From positions 27,580,580 to 27,644,579 of the forward strand of contig NC_088678.1 of NCBI RefSeq assembly GCF_950023065.1: 64,000 nucleotides of DNA. Reading direction: 5' to 3'. Below the pieces are notes generated by a model that worked only from the letters and a program-made list of their open reading frames with translations, had not been told where the DNA came from and did no database searches. The stretch is from Planococcus citri (lineage: Eukaryota; Arthropoda; Insecta; Hemiptera; Pseudococcidae). The stretch's first letter is position 1, and each line of letters opens with the position of its first letter. The position numbers and the translations under genes were made by a program. Positions 1 through 11,781 of the stretch are shown one piece after another.

Positions 1-1565
1 GCTGAAGTTGATATTTTATTTAATTTTGGGGGGTTTTTTGAAGCTTCCAACTTTATTAAGCTGTTAGCGTTGAAACGAAACAGTATAGGTAGGTAAGTTT
101 AGGTATAAAATACCGAACGAATAGAAATATTTATCAAATTACAGTGTAAAAAATCGAGCTTTACATTAACGTGTGCGAACACGTGACATACTACAATGCC
201 TATAACAATTTCCGACTTGAATTTCCGATACATTCTTACCTGAAGGTGTAAAAATCAATATGACACGTTGTTAAATTCATTCGGAAGAAGACACCAAGAG
301 TAGAAAAACTTCGACACTTAACCAATCAAACAAATAACACAGAACACCTGAGATTTTTTCAACTTTCCATTTTCTTCGAGTAAACTGTACGAAGGTATAT
401 AGGTATATCTACGTAACACTTGAAAATTTTCTTATTAAACAAATTTTCCGTAAGGTGTAAAAGTCTGGACAAGAAATTTTTAAAGTGACGAAATTTTTCC
501 AATATTAAATCACAATTTTAGAATAACGCGGCTACATTTACTTGACGCGGTGGGTGGATTTAGGTAAAACGAAAACGTGCTCGCATTTGTTGGATTAGCT
601 ATGTATGCGCTTAGAAAAGCGTCAAAATGTTTCAGCTTGTTTTTAATTCAAAATGCCCGCGAGACCGAAAAACGTAATCAACAAGAAACATGTCACTATG
701 TTAGCCCCCAAGGGATATAATTTTCACTTCACACCGTACCCGCTTCTTTTGGATATTGCACTTTGATAAATTGATTGCAACTTGGTACATGCAGATAAGT
801 TTTTCTTTTTCATGGTTATGTATTTTAAATTGGTGTGTAGTCGTATTCCTAGTGTACATTTGTATTTCATAGCTTGATATCTACTTTGTTCACCTGTGGT
901 GGATGAGATGTGTCTTAGGCGAGGTACCTATTTTGGAAAGTTGGAGGGTAAGAAGAGGAATAGAATGAAGGGGAAACGTTTGGAAATTACGTCAAAATAA
1001 TAGGTACGTTATACGTTAAAAATCAAAAGTCTAGTTGAATTTCAGAATTTCACCAACAGATTCCAATGATTCAAAATGTCAAAATTTTTATAAAATTTGA
1101 GGGAAAAATTGAAAAGTTTAAATTCATTGATTTTTTTTACAAGAACAAATGGATCAAATCGCACTTTCGAAGTAACAATATCATAACTCAAAAAATATGA
1201 TTTTTTGAAAACAACCAACTTCAAGAATTTCAAAAATTCCAATCGTATTTTTACGCCTCATTTTTCAATTATTTTGAGTGATTAAAATAATAGTGGATAT
1301 GTATTAGGTACAATAACAATATATAAGATCTTTCTTTTTTCGAATAAGAAATCCAATCAAAGCTGGTAAGAAATGTACATACAGAATGTGAGCTGTATTA
1401 TTGGGGAGAGGGGGGGGGGGGTAAATGTTTCCAATGTTGGCGAGTGAAATAGAAAAATCGTTCATTGTAACTTCCGAGATTTGGTTTCTGACAAGGGAAG
1501 TGCCCCAGGTGACATGCACCGATTTAAATATTTCTTGCACCATTAGATAGAGGACATCGAACATT
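1..1565. other. Non-coding stretch
   Basis: I see no convincing gene here. The stretch is AT-rich with TAGGTA-type strings. The first 20 bases match the core of the tandem units found at 1.57-2.11 kb, so the window may open inside another copy of that repeat. Confidence 0.5.
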
Positions 1566-2116
1566 GTCTAACACAAAATTTTCAGCTGCTGAAGTTGATA
1601 TTTCGATTTTTCAGAGCAATTTTTCGATTTTCACATAGCAATTCTGAAAAATTGGCCGAATATAGTCGGCGCAGGTTGCATACTGAAACCTTCAATATTC
1701 TTTGGGCATTTGAATACATATTATGATGAGACTAGCCCACGGTGAAATTTTCAGCTGCTGAAGTTGATATTTGAGCCCTCCAAGGCGATTTTTTGATTAT
1801 CACATTGCAATTTTGAAAAATTGGCCGAAAATAGTCGGCGGAGGTCACATACCAAAACCTTCAATATTACTTGGGTATTTCAATACTTATGATAAGACTA
1901 GCCCACCGTGAAATTTTCAGCTGCTGAAGTTGATATTTGAGCCACCCAGGGCGATTTTTTAATTTTAACATTGAAATTTTGAAAAATTGGCCAAAAATGG
2001 TCGCCGGAGGTCGCATATACCGAAACCTTCCATATTATTTGGGCATTTCAATACTTATGATAAGACTAGCCCACCGTGAAATTTTTAGCTGCTGAAGTTG
2101 ATATTTGAGCCCTGAA
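1566..2116 (+). repeat. Tandem array, about 168-base unit
   Basis: The phrase TTTTCAGCTGCTGAAGTTGA recurs near 1582, 1750 and 1917, with a TTTTTAGCTGC variant near 2085. Each unit goes on with a GAAAAATTGGCC block, an ATAGTCGGCG-like block and a GACTAGCCCACC-like block. Three full units and part of a fourth are visible. There is no coding potential. Confidence 0.8.
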
Positions 2117-2439
2117 GTACAGTGACTTGGTGCTGTGATGTTATATGTATAGCATGTAAAAAAAATTGAGATATTTTCTCCGTATACACTTCGAGTTGAT
2201 TCATTTGATGAATGTCATCAAAATTGGATTTTTAAATAAAATTTTCCGCTCGCTGAATCATTTTTGATTTTTTTCTATCGAGGAAATTATTCAAAATATT
2301 GTAATCAGATTTGAATAGTATAGTAGGTAAGTAGTAGAGCAATCATTTTGATCAATCTTTAAATGAATAAAAATTTTCGTCTCAAAGCTTAAAATTCAGA
2401 TAGGTACGTATGGGTTATTTTCGACTTTTTTAGAATGAA
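2117..2439. other. Non-coding stretch
   Basis: AT-rich sequence with no ORF or repeat that I can support. Confidence 0.4.
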
Positions 2440-2890
2440 GGTTGATCAAATTCGAGCAAATTTCCTTTTTTGATCAGAATATTCAGAGAAAAATTCAAAA
2501 AAAAAAATATAAACTTTTAAGTTTGTATGGAAATTTTTGAAATTTGCAAAAATGGCTGTATCTTTCCTAAAACCAATCTCCCAAATTCGAATTTCACAAT
2601 TTTGAGCCATTCTGGAGCCTCCAGCGCAATTTCCGATTTCTCCAGAAGACATGGAATAATCAATTTGGGCTGCTGAAAATCGACTTGTGGCTTATCCTCG
2701 ACTTATTCAAAAGGTTTATCCACAGTTGAGCCGATTTCTAGGCGAACACCTGAAGTGCATTTTTTTTGACAAAAATATTCATAAGGGGAAAAAATCAAAA
2801 AATCTAAACTTTTCTGTTCATAACGGAATTTTTGAAATTCGCACGAACGGCTATTTCTTTCTTAAAAACCAATCTCCCATAGCACACTAG
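2440..2890. repeat. Dispersed repeat, 'CTGGAGCCTCCAGCGC' family
   Basis: This copy contains a block reading roughly CATTCTGGAGCCTCCAGCGC followed by TTTCTCCAGAAG. Related blocks, in either orientation, occur at 7.74-8.16, 17.62-18.31 and 54.5-57.0 kb. The family also carries a conserved segment in which a row of C/T-rich bases precedes 'TCGAC..ATTTATCCACA'. It is a medium-length interspersed repeat without coding capacity. Confidence 0.7.
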
Positions 2891-3899
2891 ACAGCTAACA
2901 ACCCATAATTTTCAAAACGAAACACTGAATGAATGATTTTTACGAAAATATTGAAATGAAGGAGAACCATCAACATCCACAGCATTCTTAGCAATTCCCA
3001 GTAAACTAAAAAAAAAAAATAATGAAAAAATAAAACGAACGACAATAAAAAGAATAACATGTAGGTAGATGCCTAGGTATTAGTCATTTTCGTCATTTTG
3101 TTTGTACGCGAGTTTGACACCGCGTTTTATTGCATTTTTATTACCCAATGTTCGCAACGTACACTGTACGTTGCGAACATTTTCTTGTGGCTAGTGTCTA
3201 CAAACTTTTAGGATTAGTTATGAAAAATGTAGTCGGTGACTCGGTGTATAAAAAATTTGTGATGAATGAGCGATAGTGTGTACTTAATTACCAGAATAAC
3301 ATTTTCTGTTGGAAAAAAAAATGAAGACGATAAATTGAATAATATTTCACCCGTTTCTTGTAAAACTTTCCATAAAAAATTGAAAAATGGATTTTTGCTG
3401 ATTTTTATCGCCAATTTTAACGAAGCGTAACTAATTCTCTTCCTTTGTTGATCCCAAGCCCCCTTCAAAATTGGTCAAATTGGAAAATTTCTGCAATTCT
3501 CATGTTCTAGTTCATGAAATTTGGCATAAAATGAACATTCGTTCATATTTATCACTCCTGAAAGGGGGTGAACTAAAATCATTGAATACAATTGGTTGGA
3601 TAACGAGTATTTGAAAAGCTTAAAACGAGATCCAAAGCATGAAAAATATGTGCCAAAATTTAAAGCATATTGCTCGAAAAGACTACTTAACGAAATTTAC
3701 GTGGAAGTTCTATTTTCTAAAAAAATAAAAATTTGAACCAAAACAGAAAAGATTGTTGGGAACGGGTTTTTCAAAATTTTAAATTACAACTCCGAGTTTG
3801 TTTTTAATTTTTGGAATTGAACTTACAAAAAAAGTACATTTGTAAATTTTTGCAACATGCTTTGAATCAAAATTTCAGGGAATTTAATGTCATATAAAA
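2891..3899. other. Non-coding stretch with one short palindrome
   Basis: No gene is supported. The only notable structure is the palindrome at 3147-3181, listed separately. Confidence 0.4.
3147..3181. repeat. Perfect 35-base palindrome
   Basis: Two 17-base arms (AATGTTCGCAACGTACA and its exact complement) flank a single central C. The arms are CpG-rich compared with the surrounding AT-rich sequence. It could be a protein-binding site, a hairpin or the remnant of a small element. No function can be read from it. Confidence 0.75.
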
Positions 3900-5150
3900 T
3901 GACCGTGATCCATTTGCTGCAAATAGGTACCTACTCGTGATTATCGCTGCAACGCATTTCGAGAATTTTTAAAGAATTTTGAACTCTCGGTTGAGTCACG
4001 ATTATTGAAATTTTTTTAAAAAGGTCATGCAATCTGTCAGAAGAGATTTAAATTTTGCGAAGAATTCCACTATTTCAACGAAAATACTTTTTGAACATTT
4101 TTTTTAGAATTTGAGCCCAAGATTGTGTCATAATTTCCAAGATTTTTGAAGAAAAAAAAACTTCATACCACGTATGAATGGCTTGGAATTTCGCAAGCGA
4201 TTCAAATATTTTGAAGTAACCACTTTTTGAACATTTTTAAAGAATTTTGAGCGTAATAATAATTTTTGAGATTTTTGATATCTACCTGGTCGGGCAACCT
4301 ACACATCTACATAAATTGATTAAAATTTTCAAAGGAATTCAAATGTTTTAATGAAGTTGTTTTTTGATCATTTTTGAATAATTTTGAGCCCAAAATTAGG
4401 TAGGTAATGATTTTTAAAAAGGTGTCGTGCGAGTGAAACCTATTTAAATGTGTTGAAATTTCGCGATAAATTCGAATACTTCGACAACAATGTGTTTTAA
4501 GAATCTTTGAAGAACTTCGAGCTTAAATTTGAGTTATAATTTTAAAATTTCTGAATAAATGCGATGCATCCTTTTCAAATAAGTGCTTGGTTTCGCAAGA
4601 AAATCGAATATTTCGACAAAAATAGTTTCTGAGAAATTTCGAACAACTTTGAGCCTAAAAATAAGTTACCTACGTGACTTTTAAGGTTTTTTAAAACTGG
4701 TCATGTAACCTATCTATATTGGTCAACATTTTGAACAAAATTCAAACATGTTGTAGTAATTTTTTTAGCAGTTTTGAAGAAAAAGAAGACCAAAATTTAG
4801 ATCATGATTTTCAAATTTTTGAATTTTCAAAAGAAGTGCTGTGCTCCCTGACTGTTTTGAAATTTTGCGATAAATTCAAGTAAGTATATTTACTTATTTC
4901 CGCGATAACACTTTTTGAACATTTTTATAGAATTTTGAACCCAAGATTGGGTATGATTTTTGATTTTTTTGAATAAGCATCATGGGAACTATCCATACCT
5001 AAATGGGTTAAAATTTCGTGAAAAATTCAAAAATGGGTTTTTATTATTATTGAATTGTATTAATGTAAAAGTGATTTAAAATTTCGTGAGAAATAATAAT
5101 GTTTCAACAAAAATATTTTTTGATCATTTTGGTGGTGATTTACAATTGGA
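3900..5150. repeat. Degenerate tandem repeats, about 145-base period
   Basis: A phrase close to TTTTTGAACATTTTTAAAGAATTTTGAGC recurs about every 140-150 bases, alternating with AAATTTCGCGA..AATTCAAATATTTCGA-like blocks. The copies are strongly diverged. The 60.5-61.6 kb tract has a similar vocabulary and may be the same family. Confidence 0.55.
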
Positions 5151-6699
5151 TTTTCGATTGGTAAAGCATTTTTGTGGTTGATTTTGAATGAATTTTTTTC
5201 GTGATGAATTCGAGTTGATTTTTTGCCTTGAATGAATGTTTTCTTGTTGATTTTAAATGAGTTTTTAAAAATTCAATTTTAATGAATTTTTTAATGATTT
5301 TGTTAAAGATGGTTACTTAATTTTCTGGTGGCGATTTCAATATTAATTCAGTTTACAATTTTTCACGATTTTGAATTGATTTGTTGTCGTAAAATATAGA
5401 AGTTTGGTATCAAAGAACCATGTTAAGTACCGAAGCAAAGTTCACCTTTATAAAAAAAAATAATAGAATTTCTTGAATTTTAGATTATTATAGCAATTAC
5501 GTACTCGGCAAATTAGGCAAAATATGCATTTAAAACATTAAACTAATTACATCGTCAGATTCCCCATGTCAAAAACCCACATTTTTTATACCCCTTGCAG
5601 GGTCAATTAGTCGATTTGAGCTTGAAATTGTTTTTTTTTTTTCAAAGAGTCGCATCCTCGTTGAAATCACTTTTTACTTCCTAACAAATTTTGAAATTAT
5701 ACCAACCCTGCCAAATCTGTATATACTACATAGGTACACCTTTTGTCCGAGGTCAAAGACCAGACACCTTGGTACCTGCAGGGATTAGCGGTCTTTCCTT
5801 TTTTAAGAAGAACATGTGAATGCCTAGCAGTTTAGAACTGTGTAATACCTTTGATGAATGGGAAAAAAAGAAGAATGAAAAAAACTAAGATGTGAATTTT
5901 ACTTTGATATTTAAAGAAAAAGCAAGAAACAGGCCATTTTTTGTTCTGTCTTCAGTTTTACTGCATCGAAAAATTCTTGGAATTGGTAACCGCCACATAT
6001 TCAAGATACAAGTATAGTAGACAATAAAACTGTTCTCTATACCTACCCAACAAAGATATTTTGAAAAAAAGAGAGATTGTCTGACGTGTGCCGTCTATTG
6101 TACTCATATAACTACGTTCTACGTTGCTTAATGATGCTACATCCTGTAGGATGACTGGGAGAAGGGAACAGTATACTGATTCTTAGGTGCTAAACATTGG
6201 AGAACACGGTTGGATGTATGCTCCTTACTCGTATATGGAATGGTACTACACTGTTTAAAAAGTATACAGTACTTACTTGACGATTAAAGATGTAAGCAGG
6301 GGGTACAGCTTTGTGATTCGTTTACGTACTTATCACTTATGTACCTACGTTTTAAATAATTTTCTTCTTGGTGAAAAGCTAATTTCAGTACTTTAGGTCA
6401 GGTTACGTGAGTTATTGAGCATAGGTACCCCACACCTTTCAAAAATTCAACTACATATTTTATGAATTAATTGAAGCCAACGTACCTAATGTTGAATTAT
6501 ATTGAAAGAGAACTTTTACAACTCGTCAAATTCACCAGAGCTGACATTTCGCTCACTGAAAGAGCCCAGGACAAATATTTCAGACACGCCGAAGTTGATA
6601 TTTTGATTGTTGGCGAATTTTCCTTTTTTTGGAGTCTTGGTTCAATCAAGTGAAATTCAGATAAGCTTAAGATGAAAGTATGCAAGTTAAACCCTTCTG
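5151..6699. other. Non-coding stretch
   Basis: No exon with plausible splice sites and no clear repeat was seen. The short open frames are what is expected by chance. Confidence 0.4.
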
Positions 6700-6714
6700 T
6701 AGGCGCAAATCGGT

Positions 6715-7100
6715 CAAAAGTTCCGCAAAGGGATTTCCAGCGCACCCTGGTCGAAAGTACCGAATACATATGAATTGATATGAATTGAATCTGATTTTGA
6801 ACACTTTCTGGCGCACCTTGGTCAAAAGTACCGAAAAATTGTAAATTAATAAATTCAAGTTGCATTTCACAAATTGAACTTGAATTTGATTTCAGTAAGC
6901 ACTAGACACTATTCACTCGGGTAGGTAAAAAAAAATTGATTTTGGTATTTTAGACCGAGGTGAACCGAAAAAATTAATTTCGGTACTTATGACCAGGGTG
7001 CGCAGAAAAAGGTCGATTTCGGAACTTTCGACCAGGGTGCGCTGTAAAATATTCAAAATCAGAATTTCGGTACTTTTGACCAGGGTGCGCCAAAAATAGC
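6715..7100. repeat. Small inverted array of a 'GACCAGGGTGCGC' box
   Basis: Two copies of a GCGCACC(C/T)TGGTC box near 6739 and 6811 are followed, after a turn near 6.9 kb, by three copies in the opposite orientation near 6991, 7030 and 7078. Each box is linked to a GGTACTTTTGACC-like string. The pattern is typical of the ends of a foldback-type element. Confidence 0.65.
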
Positions 7101-7735
7101 ATGCGACTGCTCGAGGGGGGTTGCTGATAGGTATCTCAATTGGAGTACATTGCAATCTTGACCTGGATTTGAAAGCCATTCAAAAATTTTTTCACTTCGG
7201 AGGTGTCCCTAGAGAGGAGACATAGTTCCTCGAAGAGGCAGCATTTTCAAAAAAAAAATTGTTTTTTCTGCTTTAAATCCTATTCAACCTCTACTTAGTT
7301 CCAAAAGATAGGTACCTACTTCTAGTATTGGAAATTTTGTGTTGATCTAAGCCATTGCCAACGAAATCCAAAATCACTTTTAGGGTTTTAGTGAGTGGTT
7401 AAAAATTTGCAAACCGCTTATTTTTTAGTGAATTCGTGTTTTGTAAATTGTTTTTTTATGTGCCAGCGTTTTTTTTTTTTTTGGCCAATGAAAAATATCG
7501 TGCTAATCAACGAAAAATATCCTATTTATCAATGAAAATTGAAAATTATCGGGCTAACACCTTTTTCAATTGTTGAAAAATGCTACCACCTAAACTACCG
7601 TTACTAAGCCACGTTTTATCGTTCAAATGGTTATCGTGCTAACCACCTTTTTTAACGTTCGATTACCATTATATTATTTTCCCGATTACAATATTAAATT
7701 TCAGTTGAAATCCACTCACAAGGGAACCTCTTCAG

Positions 7736-8165
7736 GTGTCCGCCTCCGATTTGAACGGGACCGCGATTTTTGGAAAGATCATGTTCTAAAACCCCCAAAT
7801 CCAAATTTTCAGCTGCCCAAGTTCATTTTTCGATTTTTGGGGAGTTTTTGAAAATCCAAAATTGACTAAGTATTTTGGTGATTTATGTTTTTTTAAAAAA
7901 AGTACGTTCTTGATCAGTAAAACTGTTCAAAATAAGTCCTAAAACTGATAATAACCCACCAAATCCAAATTTCGCCATTTCCAGCCATTCTGGAGCCTCC
8001 AGCGCGATTTTTCAATTTCTCCAGAAGTTTGAATTTGCTCCAGAAGGCGTGATTATGAAGTTGGGCAGCTAAAAATCGAGTTGTGTGTTATACTCGACCT
8101 CTTTAACGAATTTATCCACATTTTAGCAGATTCTGGAACGGACACCTCAAGAGTGGTTTTTTTAC
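7736..8165 (+). repeat. Dispersed repeat, 'CTGGAGCCTCCAGCGC' family
   Basis: The block CCATTCTGGAGCCTCCAGCG near 7983 is followed by a TTTCTCCAGAAG segment. It is the same family as 2.44-2.89 and 17.62-18.31 kb. No coding capacity. Confidence 0.65.
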
Positions 8166-8270
8166 CAGTTTTTTTCATAATACTTAAGAAATCCAAAAAA
8201 TCAAAATTTCACCGTTTGCGAGGAAATTTTCGAATCGAAATCCAAAATCTCTTTTAGGGTTTTACTGATG

Positions 8271-9209
8271 TGAGTGATCAAGAATTTGCATAAGTTACCT
8301 ACCGTTTATTTTTGATTGAATACATTACATTAATCGTGTCAAAATATCGACAGATGTCATTTTGAAAACAGAAGAAAATTAATGTGTTTTTTGAAACGCA
8401 GTGGTGATCACTTTTTGCATTGGCAATTTCAATAAATCGAGAAAAATGACTGAAAAGTTATCACAATTTTCGATTTTTATGTGAGTCTTCGACTGAGACT
8501 AGGAGTTGAAAAAAGACTCAATGACTCAAATGTGCCAAACAGGACTTTCAGTCTTCTCTATTTGCTCAAATCGTAAAATTAAGAAACATTTCTAACCTGA
8601 TGGCGCGCAGACATGAAATTTGACCTAAAATTAATATGCACATCGATGTTATTATGGTTTTCGTGACGTGGGTTTCAAATACGAGTAGGTACGTTGTAAA
8701 ATATAGGTACGCAAATAATGCGGAGGGAGTGGCAGAGGGAAATAAAAAGCGGTGAAATCGTGATGAAAAGCTCCCTCTTCCCGGTTTGCTCAATTGTAAA
8801 ATTGACCACATATTTGAAACCAACGTCCCCCAAAAATATGATTTCGATATATAAATCGATTTCACGTCTAAATTTAATACCTTTACACACCTCTATTCCA
8901 TTTCACTCATTTAAATTTTACCAAAAAAAAAAAAAATTGAAGCCGCATCAAAGTTTAAGGACATGGGAATTTGTACCTAATTCAGTATGCATCATCCGAT
9001 TATTCAACCAAGAGAAAGTGCTAATTGATGGCTGCAATGAGTTCCAAACAACCAATATACTTATCATACTTGATCCGTAGTATTTGAAATCGTCTCCAAA
9101 ACCTCGTCCGAACAAAGGTAAAACATAATACCTATGTAAGTCAAAAAATCTGTATTTTTTTGGGATTGTTGAGAAAAAACTTCAAATCCTTAGTAGGAAA
9201 ATCTCAAAT
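8271..9209. other. Non-coding stretch
   Basis: Overlapping open frames at 8.57-9.08 kb on both strands show no recognisable domain, signal peptide or splice pattern, so I do not call a gene. Confidence 0.4.
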
Positions 9210-9446
9210 TTGAGACACTCCTACACGTCAGATCCTGAAAATAATGATTTTTTTGAATTCAGCAGGGTTGAATTAAGCATTGTCGATTGTAAATATCGCG
9301 TTCACCGGGGATTTTGTCTTTGTGATCCGAAAGATCACCAGTGTAACTGTTATTCGTCCGATTGCTTCGGATCAGTTTTGCACCATCAAATCAATGAATC
9401 ATTATGGTACATTAGCATGAAAAATTGTGAAAAAAAATTCTCTTAA
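9210..9446 (+). CDS. Uncertain cysteine-rich open frame
   Basis: This 78-residue open frame has seven cysteines clustered in its middle (a C-x(9)-C-x-C-x(7)-C-x-C-x(4)-C core) and one more near the end. Base composition is slightly less AT-rich than its flanks. No signal peptide is visible at its ATG, but an acceptor-like TTTTTGAATTCAG lies within its first third, so it could be a terminal exon of a spliced gene. I do not recognise a family. A chance open frame is equally possible. Confidence 0.2.
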   Translation: MRHSYTSDPENNDFFEFSRVELSIVDCKYRVHRGFCLCDPKDHQCNCYSSDCFGSVLHHQINESLWYISMKNCEKKFS

Positions 9447-9675
9447 AAAATCAAAAACTGCTGTACTACCATGTAGAAAAAAATCGTTTACAAAAACAAA
9501 AAAGGTAACTTTATTAAGAATTAAAATATATAAAATATTTAACAAAAATGAACATGGGTTCTATAACTTCAAATCAAAAGAATAACAAACATCATAGCTG
9601 TAATAACTAATAACATAAGGTGAATGAACTTGTTAGTAAATATTTTTCTATCGAAAAAAGTGTACAAACGAGGAG

Positions 9676-11398
9676 TCTCGATATTCTTTAGCCATTCTTG
9701 AAATGTTGTAATAAATGTCCCAAATTCGAAATGACCATTTTTGGGGCTCCTGGGGTAACCAAAGTTGTGAATGAAAAAATAATGTTAGGAACCACTGAGT
9801 ATTATTTTCAAAACCTTTTTTAGTGTAATACCTGTTTGAACTCGATAAATGTTATGGAAGGTGATTTACCTATTTTCAACTCTCGGGACAGAAATTGGAG
9901 AGTTTAGATTCTTGGAAAATTTTAGAACCACCATATTTTGAACTGACCCCTTTGAACCCTGCTAAAAAGATTTTTACAGTACATTAGAATGTGAAAGACC
10001 TCTATCCTACCAAATTTCCAGCTCGATAAAATTTTCCGCTGGTACCCACTCAAAAATCCATGCATATGTTCTCAGATAAATTGAATAACACCAGGCAACT
10101 GCATATTTGTGTTCCGGTTGAAAATAACTTAATCGATACTTTGGACCCTAAAACAAAGAACAGAGCGAGTTTTTTAAATTTGAGTTGTTTTTGTGGTTAG
10201 TTGAGATGATCAAAGTTGCCCTGCTTCAAGAGTTTGTAGCGACATCAGTATTGTTTTGCGAAAAAAAGGTCATTTTCAAATTCTACGCACTTTTTTAAGT
10301 AAACTAGGTACTTTCTCCGATTTTTGATTTTTCAAATTTCAAGCGTATACGGAAGATTTTTATTTGTATAATAATTTAAAACTCAAAGCGCGCGACGCTG
10401 AAGTTAGTCCACCACGTAATCGATTCCTGGCGCAGAACTGAGTTCACCTAAAGTTCAAATTGAATTTATCATATTTAGAAAAATTAGTCTTATGCGCTTG
10501 AAACTTGGAAAATCAAAAATCGGGGAAAATGGTTTACTTTAAAAAGTGCGTAGAATTCGAAAATGACCTTGGTTTTTTTCGCAAAACAATACGGATGTCA
10601 CTACAAATGCTTGAAATAGGGCGAAAACTGTCATTTTTAATTTTGCAACTTTGACTATCTCTCCTGACCACAAAAACAACTCAAATTTTAAAAAACTCAC
10701 TCTGTTTTTTGTTTTAGGGTCAAAACTAATAAAACTATTGATTAAGCCCATTTTCAACCCAAACACAAAAAAGAAGTCGAAAAAAGTTCCCTACCTAGTG
10801 TAATTTGCATTTGAAACACACCAGCAAGTGCTCGATAATTTTTCATTTAATTTTTCCTGTAACTTTCATAATTGAGCTTTTTTGGGTCTAATTTTAAAAA
10901 TTGAGTTCGTTGAAAAAAAAAATCGTTAAATTCACGTCTTCAGAATTTTACTCAAAAAAGCTCAATTATTATAAGTATGAAACTTACAGGAAAAATTGGA
11001 AAATCGGATTTTTGAGTTCCAGGGGAAAATTTTTTTGAGCTCAAAGTTGGTAAAATGAAAGTCTTTCAGGTACTAATAAACTGTAAAAAGCTTTTTAGCA
11101 GGATTCAAAGGGGTAGGTTCAAAATGGTGGTTCCAAAATTTTCCAAAAATTAACCCCCCCTCCCATTTCTGCCGCCCTAAGGTCGATAGAAGGAAAATTA
11201 CCTAGCATAACGTTTATCGAATTCAAACAGATATTTTACGTTGAAAAAGTTTCTGAGAAAAATACTCAATGGTTCCTAAAATAATTTTTTATTTTTATTC
11301 ACAACTTTGGGAACTCCTAGAGCCGAAAGAAATGGCCATTTTCGTATTTGGGTAATTTTTTTACAACATTTCAAGAGTGGTCGATCGAGTCGATAATT
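9676..11398. repeat. Large inverted-repeat (foldback) element
   Basis: About 0.7 kb at 9676-10400 is repeated in inverted, diverged form at about 10500-11398, with a short unmatched centre near 10.42 kb. Matching pairs include the GAAATGTTGTAATAA-like outer ends, a CAAATTCGAA..TGACCATTTT block, a GGAACCACTGAGTATT block and an inner GTTTTAGGGTC..AA block. There is no coding sequence between the arms. It is probably a non-autonomous DNA element. It lies about 0.4 kb beyond the stop of the MULE gene, but I found no matching end on that gene's other side. Confidence 0.75.
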
Positions 11399-11781
11399 TT
11401 CAGGTGTCAAAAAATGGCCTTATTTTGAGACTTCTCCTTTGGATGTAATGTGGCTGAATAATATGTACATACATAGGTATTTATAAGTTTAGCTAAATAT
11501 TTACAATTTTTACAACCACAGGAGGAATTGTGGTGCTTATTGTATTTTTTTAAAATTTAAGAATAAACGATAACAAATCACGAAATAATAACAAAATATA
11601 AATCTGATAACGAAATAAATTATAGAATTTTGCAACAAAAACAAAACTTCAAACATTCACCAAAAATTGAGTCGTTTTGAGCAGCTAATGATTGGAGGAC
11701 TTTTTTTTTGAGATCCTCTTTTCACAACTTCAACTTTCATTCCAATCAGAGATTATCATCGTGGGGGGCTATCTTGTGAGA
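11399..11781 (-). other. 3' flank of the transposon gene
   Basis: AT-rich sequence downstream of the stop codon at 11782. It probably contains the 3' untranslated region. I could not define a terminal inverted repeat of the element here. Confidence 0.4.
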
